This document shows positions 60,252 through 64,000 of a DNA stretch of 64,000 bases, piece after piece. The stretch spans positions 744,001 to 808,000 of the forward strand of contig JBKBOU010000002.1 of assembly GCA_046293395.1 (NCBI GenBank), given 5' to 3'. A model generated the notes under the pieces. That model worked only from the letters and a program-made list of their open reading frames with translations, was not told where the DNA came from and ran no database searches. The position numbers and the translations under genes were made by a program. The DNA comes from CAYNRA01 sp046293395 (GTDB taxonomy: Bacteria; Bacteroidota; Bacteroidia; Cytophagales; Spirosomataceae). Every line of letters starts with the position of its first letter. Position 1 is the stretch's first letter.

Positions 60252-62111
60252 TCAATTTCTCTGTATGCCTTTTCTTTTCAAAGCCAGGTCATGTGCTGTA
60301 TCGTAGTAGGAACGGAGGTTTGTCCAATCGAACACATCGGAGATATTCTCTACGCGATTTCGTTGCATAATCCGGTCTCTTCTGTTTAGGGTAACAAATT
60401 TGAAGAGGATATCGGCGAGTTGGTCTGCTGCTTGGTCAAAATTTTTGTCTTTTCTATTGACCACATAGACGCCCACATTCTCAAAATCACGCATTAGTTG
60501 CATCATAAAATCACCAAAACCGGATAAATCGCTGGTAACAGTTGGAATACCCCGAACGACACATTCGAGCGGAGTATAGCCCCAGGGCTCGTAGTAACTT
60601 GGAAATACACCCAGGTGGCAACCTCGTACAAATTGGCTATATTCCATGCCAAAAAGTGGGTTTGTCGGTGATATAAAGTCGGGATGATACACGAACTTAA
60701 CTCGATCTTGTTCGTGGTTCATGAGATTTGTTTTTTCCAAGAACTGCGTAATTTCGTCGGGTTGTTTGAGTAAGTGCGTGACCGTTTGCGGGAGTTTTTT
60801 TGTGCGCCAAGTTTGAATAGTTCTACGCAAGCGGAGGCGCCAATAGTCATCCACGAACTCATTCAAATCAGGTAAATTTGCGTCTTCGTTGGCAGCAGAA
60901 GCATAAAAAAGGTGTTCACCAATTTGTTTTTCGATGGATTCACACGTTTCTCTAATTTCCTCCATGACAGCACGCGATTGAAGCACTTCTGGATTGATGG
61001 AATGAACGGGATTTCGGGTAATGATAAACATCACCACAGTTGTATCTAATCCTGCTTGTACAATTTTAAAATTAAGCCTTTTGAGTGCTTCTAAGGTCAA
61101 ATCATACCCTTTATTCTTGAATTCATAACGTCCTGATGTAAAGAAGAAGAGCGTATTGTCCAAGTCCCAAGAGTAGCTTTGGAAGAAATGCCCCATCACA
61201 AATTGCTGGATTTTCTGTTTGTATTTGAGATGGAGATTTTGGAACTCGTGGGTTGCGGCAAAGCGGGTAATATTCAAGCCATTGGGAAGAATGAGGTCAC
61301 AGATTCTTCCGAAGAAAACTTCACATTCTTTGGCAGTCACATCACTGACGGTCGTCAAGACATGGCAAAGTTGAGCCGAAGCCCTTTCGATTCCTGCTTG
61401 CGCCTCAATTCCGTATTCTTTTGCTTCTTTCGCCCAATCGTAGTACGGAAGTTGATCATAGAAGTCATTTACATTTCCGGCGATGTACCGCCCTAGCATC
61501 GTTGCGTGCGTAGTAAAAACAGTAGCGAGTGGTACCTGTTTGTGGCGTAAATCAAGGAGCGCTGTGGAGGCCATCCATTCGTGAAAGTGAGCGATAGTAT
61601 CCGTTTTTTTACCATTGATTTCAACGAATAGAGACAAATAACGGTTCACTAATTCTCCGAAAGCAATGACTTTATCGACGAGTGGTTCGGCGTGTAGTGT
61701 TGAAATTTTATGATTCTGCCAAAGGTTAAATTTAAGTCCATCTACCTCTGAAATCATTTTATTAAAATCTACTAGAATGATGCGTGGTCTTCCTGTAACG
61801 AGCCAACGACCGTAGTGAACATCGAGCCCTTGTTCGCGTAGTTGGGCAGCGGTTCTTGCAAAGACAGAATCATCGTTCAGTTGTTCTTCAAACTCAACTA
61901 GTGCAGTTTGCGGAAAGTATGGGCCGATTAAACAGTAGTTATCGCCCCATTCCTCCACCATAGCAGGCACTTTTGAGCGGATAACCGTGTATATTCCTCC
62001 TACTTGGTTACAGACTTCCCAGGCAACCTCAAAAAGAATGGGTTGTTCTTGTTTTCGAGGTTGAATTTTAACGATTTCTTCGGTTTCTTTTTTTAATTTT
62101 TTGATGGACAT
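60252..62111 (-). CDS. Glycogen synthase, GT3 (eukaryote-like) family
   Basis: 619 residues. FEVAWEVCNQVGGIYTVIRS near the start and PSYYEPWGYTPLECVVRGIP with TVTSDLSGFG near residue 525-555 are the donor-binding blocks of GT3 glycogen synthases, the fungal/animal type that many Bacteroidota have instead of GlgA. ATHATMLGRYIAG is also typical. It adds glucose from UDP- or ADP-glucose to glycogen; the donor is unclear. The regulatory N- and C-terminal phosphorylation tails of animal enzymes are absent. Confidence 0.93.
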   Translation of the reverse strand: MSIKKLKKETEEIVKIQPRKQEQPILFEVAWEVCNQVGGIYTVIRSKVPAMVEEWGDNYCLIGPYFPQTALVEFEEQLNDDSVFARTAAQLREQGLDVHYGRWLVTGRPRIILVDFNKMISEVDGLKFNLWQNHKISTLHAEPLVDKVIAFGELVNRYLSLFVEINGKKTDTIAHFHEWMASTALLDLRHKQVPLATVFTTHATMLGRYIAGNVNDFYDQLPYYDWAKEAKEYGIEAQAGIERASAQLCHVLTTVSDVTAKECEVFFGRICDLILPNGLNITRFAATHEFQNLHLKYKQKIQQFVMGHFFQSYSWDLDNTLFFFTSGRYEFKNKGYDLTLEALKRLNFKIVQAGLDTTVVMFIITRNPVHSINPEVLQSRAVMEEIRETCESIEKQIGEHLFYASAANEDANLPDLNEFVDDYWRLRLRRTIQTWRTKKLPQTVTHLLKQPDEITQFLEKTNLMNHEQDRVKFVYHPDFISPTNPLFGMEYSQFVRGCHLGVFPSYYEPWGYTPLECVVRGIPTVTSDLSGFGDFMMQLMRDFENVGVYVVNRKDKNFDQAADQLADILFKFVTLNRRDRIMQRNRVENISDVFDWTNLRSYYDTAHDLALKRKGIQRN

Positions 62112-62418
62112 TAGGCAAAGGGTTAAGTTCCAAAGTCAAATATTTATATTTTTCCTTACATTTATTTTATTTATTCTGAAATAATTTAAAACCAAATGCA
62201 GGTTCGTGTCAACAATCTCCCCAGGGAGTCAATTAATCGAATTAGTAAGATGCGTTCATCGCTTCAAATCCATAGATTTTGCGTCATCATCCATTTAACT
62301 TTATCTATTGGAAAAAAAGGATAAAATCAAAGGAACTCGAATATAGCAAGATATTCATTCAAAATTAATGGATACCTTTTCTTTTTGCCTAGTATCTTTG
62401 TTTTAAATTACTAAAACG
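62112..62418. other. Divergent intergenic region, glycogen synthase / glycosyltransferase
   Basis: 307 AT-rich bases. It must hold promoters for both genes; only the plus-strand -7 box at 62393 is evident. No gene or repeat seen. Confidence 0.4.
62393..62400 (+). promoter_or_regulatory. -7 box before the WaaE-like glycosyltransferase
   Basis: TATCTTTG, exact TAnnTTTG, 18 bases before the ATG at 62419. The -33 region is poor. Confidence 0.45.
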
Positions 62419-63180
62419 ATGCGTTCAGACATTACACCCTTACTTTTAACCTACAACGAAGAACCAAATATTGCGCGAACACTAGAACGTCTGCATTGGG
62501 CTACAGAAATTATTGTGATTGACAGCTTTAGTACAGATAAAACACTTGAGATTTTGTCCTCTGACCCCCGGATACAAGTCTATCAGAGAAAATTTGATAC
62601 GTTTGCTAACCAATGTAATTACGGATTGACCAAAATAACCTCCGAATGGGTTCTTTCTATGGATGCGGACTACGTCTTGAGCCAGTCGTTGGTAGAGGAA
62701 TTGCAATCACTTGAATTTTCAGATGAAATGGATGCGTACGCTGTTGGTTTTGTCTATTGTGTATTTGGGAAACCACTTCGGGCTACTTTATTACCTCCTC
62801 GTAAGGTTCTTTATAGAAGAGAAAAAGCACGGTATGAAGAAGATGGGCATGCTCATCAAGTTTCTATTTTAGGGGGGCGTGTTTCCATGCTAAAAAACAA
62901 AATAGAACACGACGACCGCAAATCATTGAGTCGTTGGATTGCTTCGCAAGATAAATACATGATCATTGAGGCAAAAAAAATCACCGAAACTCCTGCGCAT
63001 GAACTTAGTTTTCCTGACCGAATTAGAAAGAAGAAAATTCTCGCTCCATTCGTTGTGTTTTTCTATTGTTTGTTTGTCAAAAAAGGAATTTTAGACGGGC
63101 GAGCGGGCTGGTATTACGTATTTCAAAGGACTTTTGCTGAAATACTCCTTAGTATCCGTTTATTAGAGGCGGGTGAATAA
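62419..63180 (+). CDS. Family 2 glycosyltransferase, WaaE/KdtX-like
   Basis: 253 residues. Start ITPLLLTYNEEPNIARTLER with IIVIDSFSTDKTLEI and the DxD-like SMDADYVL near residue 79-86; HAHQVSILGG and IEHDDRKSLSRWIASQDKYM belong to the lipopolysaccharide-core branch of GT2. It probably modifies LPS core or surface glycans. A C-terminal hydrophobic stretch (LAPFVVFFYCLFVKKG) may attach it to the membrane. Confidence 0.85.
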   Translation: MRSDITPLLLTYNEEPNIARTLERLHWATEIIVIDSFSTDKTLEILSSDPRIQVYQRKFDTFANQCNYGLTKITSEWVLSMDADYVLSQSLVEELQSLEFSDEMDAYAVGFVYCVFGKPLRATLLPPRKVLYRREKARYEEDGHAHQVSILGGRVSMLKNKIEHDDRKSLSRWIASQDKYMIIEAKKITETPAHELSFPDRIRKKKILAPFVVFFYCLFVKKGILDGRAGWYYVFQRTFAEILLSIRLLEAGE

Positions 63181-63201
63181 GGGTCTTTTCAGATTTTGCA
63201 T

Positions 63202-63238
63202 AAAAAAAGTGGAGATTGCGTAATCTCCACTTTTTTTT
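63202..63238. terminator. Bidirectional terminator
   Basis: AAAAAAAGTGGAGATT, 4-base loop, AATCTCCACTTTTTTTT, between convergent genes, T runs on both strands. Confidence 0.93.
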
Positions 63239-63248
63239 GCGAAATTTC

Positions 63249-63683
63249 TTACTTAGCTTCCTCCTCAGACGGTGTTGCTGGAGCTTCAAAAACTTCTGGT
63301 AACTGTTCGGTTAGGATAGTGTACCATTGAATGATTTTCTTTACATCTGAGCTATAAACGCGTTCTCTATCGAAGTTGGGAAGAATTTTAGCCATGAAAT
63401 CAAATAACTCAATTGGGGCTGCTTTTTTGGGGTCTAATTCGATTTTCTCACCGAAGAGCTCTTTTATTTTCAAGAACAAATCACTTAGAGGCACAGCCTT
63501 TTCAAATTCATCCGTATAAATTGAAATATCTTTCAAGATAGATACTTTGGCATTTACATTCACCAATTCTTTCTTTTTTTGAGTATCCAGCGACTCAACG
63601 ATTACACCAGCTCTACCTGGTTTGATGATGCGATAAAGACCGGGTTTGCCCGATATGTTTGCTACTTCTTGTAGTAATTCCAT
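63249..63683 (-). CDS. DUF5606-like conserved protein
   Basis: 144 residues from MELLQEVANISGKPGLYRII; 26 more codons are open upstream but hydrophobic and unlike the family. The start matches small Bacteroidota proteins named DUF5606. Later parts include KVSILKDISIYTDEFEKAVP and an acidic Pro-rich tail. Cytosolic, function unknown, no operon partner. Confidence 0.75.
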   Translation of the reverse strand: MELLQEVANISGKPGLYRIIKPGRAGVIVESLDTQKKKELVNVNAKVSILKDISIYTDEFEKAVPLSDLFLKIKELFGEKIELDPKKAAPIELFDFMAKILPNFDRERVYSSDVKKIIQWYTILTEQLPEVFEAPATPSEEEAK

Positions 63684-63812
63684 AAAATGCTTTAGATAGA
63701 AAATGCTTAAGTAAATAAAATATAGAACCGTAAAAAGATGCAAATTACAAAATCTATTCACGGAGAGGAAATAAAAGCCTCAATTTCCTTCGTAGGTCAG
63801 CAACGGTATTTG

Positions 63813-64000
63813 TTAGCCAATATCCATTAAATCACCTAACTGCGGGCGAACGATTAGTTCTTCAACGACACTGAGAGGAGAAATAGCATAAGCTGCCCAC
63901 ACTAAATCTGCGATGTCCTCTTTTTTCATAAGCCGGCTAGATTCTACGGGAACGTCCTTCCAGCTGTCTGTTTCTGTAGCGCCGGGTAGCAAAGCCGTTA
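63813..64000 (-). CDS. Short-chain dehydrogenase/reductase, C-terminal part
   Basis: Only the last 62 codons are in the window; the start lies beyond the right edge. TALLPGATETDSWKDVP, LMKKEDIADLVWAAYAISP and IVRPQLGDLMDIG are the typical end of classical SDRs, NAD(P)-dependent oxidoreductases with a Rossmann fold. The catalytic YxxxK is outside. Substrate unknown. Confidence 0.8.
   Translation of the reverse strand, partial: TALLPGATETDSWKDVPVESSRLMKKEDIADLVWAAYAISPLSVVEELIVRPQLGDLMDIG

Noticed and set aside
1..64000. CRISPR array, rRNA operon, riboswitch
   Set aside because: No regularly spaced repeats, no rRNA sequence and no recognisable riboswitch leader were seen.

Overview
The window is chromosomal DNA of a Bacteroidota bacterium, most likely of the Cytophagales or a related class; I cannot place it more finely. 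Evidence: a type IX secretion pair (a PorP/SprF-like outer-membrane protein and a giant adhesin-like protein with a CHU_C/gliding-type C-terminal sorting domain), a MurF-alanine racemase fusion, a eukaryote-type (GT3) glycogen synthase, a DUF5606-like protein, and promoters of the Bacteroidota form TTTG-N20-TAnnTTTG in front of the ribosomal and RNA polymerase genes.

Layout. 1-2014: end of recO, a dolichol-phosphate-mannose-synthase-like glycosyltransferase, tatD. 2015-8935: an AT-rich foreign island on the minus strand. Five genes read in one direction with almost no gaps: Xre/C-type regulator (broken by an in-frame stop), type II restriction endonuclease, DNA methyltransferase, a nuclease-like-domain/APAZ protein, and a short prokaryotic Argonaute. 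The island is bracketed by an imperfect direct repeat and has an insertion-sequence end fossil on its left. 8936-29589: housekeeping and envelope genes (murF-alr, ruvB, type IX secretion pair, Na+:alanine symporter, a TPR sensor kinase and NarL regulator, SPFH protein, superoxide dismutase, tadA, then rplM-rpsI-rpsB-tsf). 29901-31926: a DRGH nuclease, a NuiA-like nuclease inhibitor and a divergent barstar-like inhibitor. 32117-41975: mutL, two rhomboid proteases, dxs, oxyR, fabH-type ketoacyl synthase, GH20 hexosaminidase. 41976-47370: a second foreign island with an integrase fossil, an orphan PD-(D/E)xK protein, a regulator/restriction enzyme/methyltransferase module bracketed by ~125-bp direct repeats, and an internally deleted IS3-family element. 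47374-59434: the classic rpoC-rpoB-rplL-rplJ-rplA-rplK-nusG-secE-tRNA-Trp block on the minus strand. 59514-64000: plsY, glycogen synthase, a glycosyltransferase, a DUF5606-like gene and the end of a short-chain dehydrogenase.

The most interesting object is the 2701-8161 operon. It puts a complete type II restriction-modification system and a two-component short-Argonaute system into one transcription unit, and the effector fused to APAZ is not a SIR2 or TIR domain but a domain resembling the SMEK family, with a degenerate restriction-nuclease-like core. I infer that this is a composite defence cassette; I cannot tell from sequence alone whether the combination is already described.
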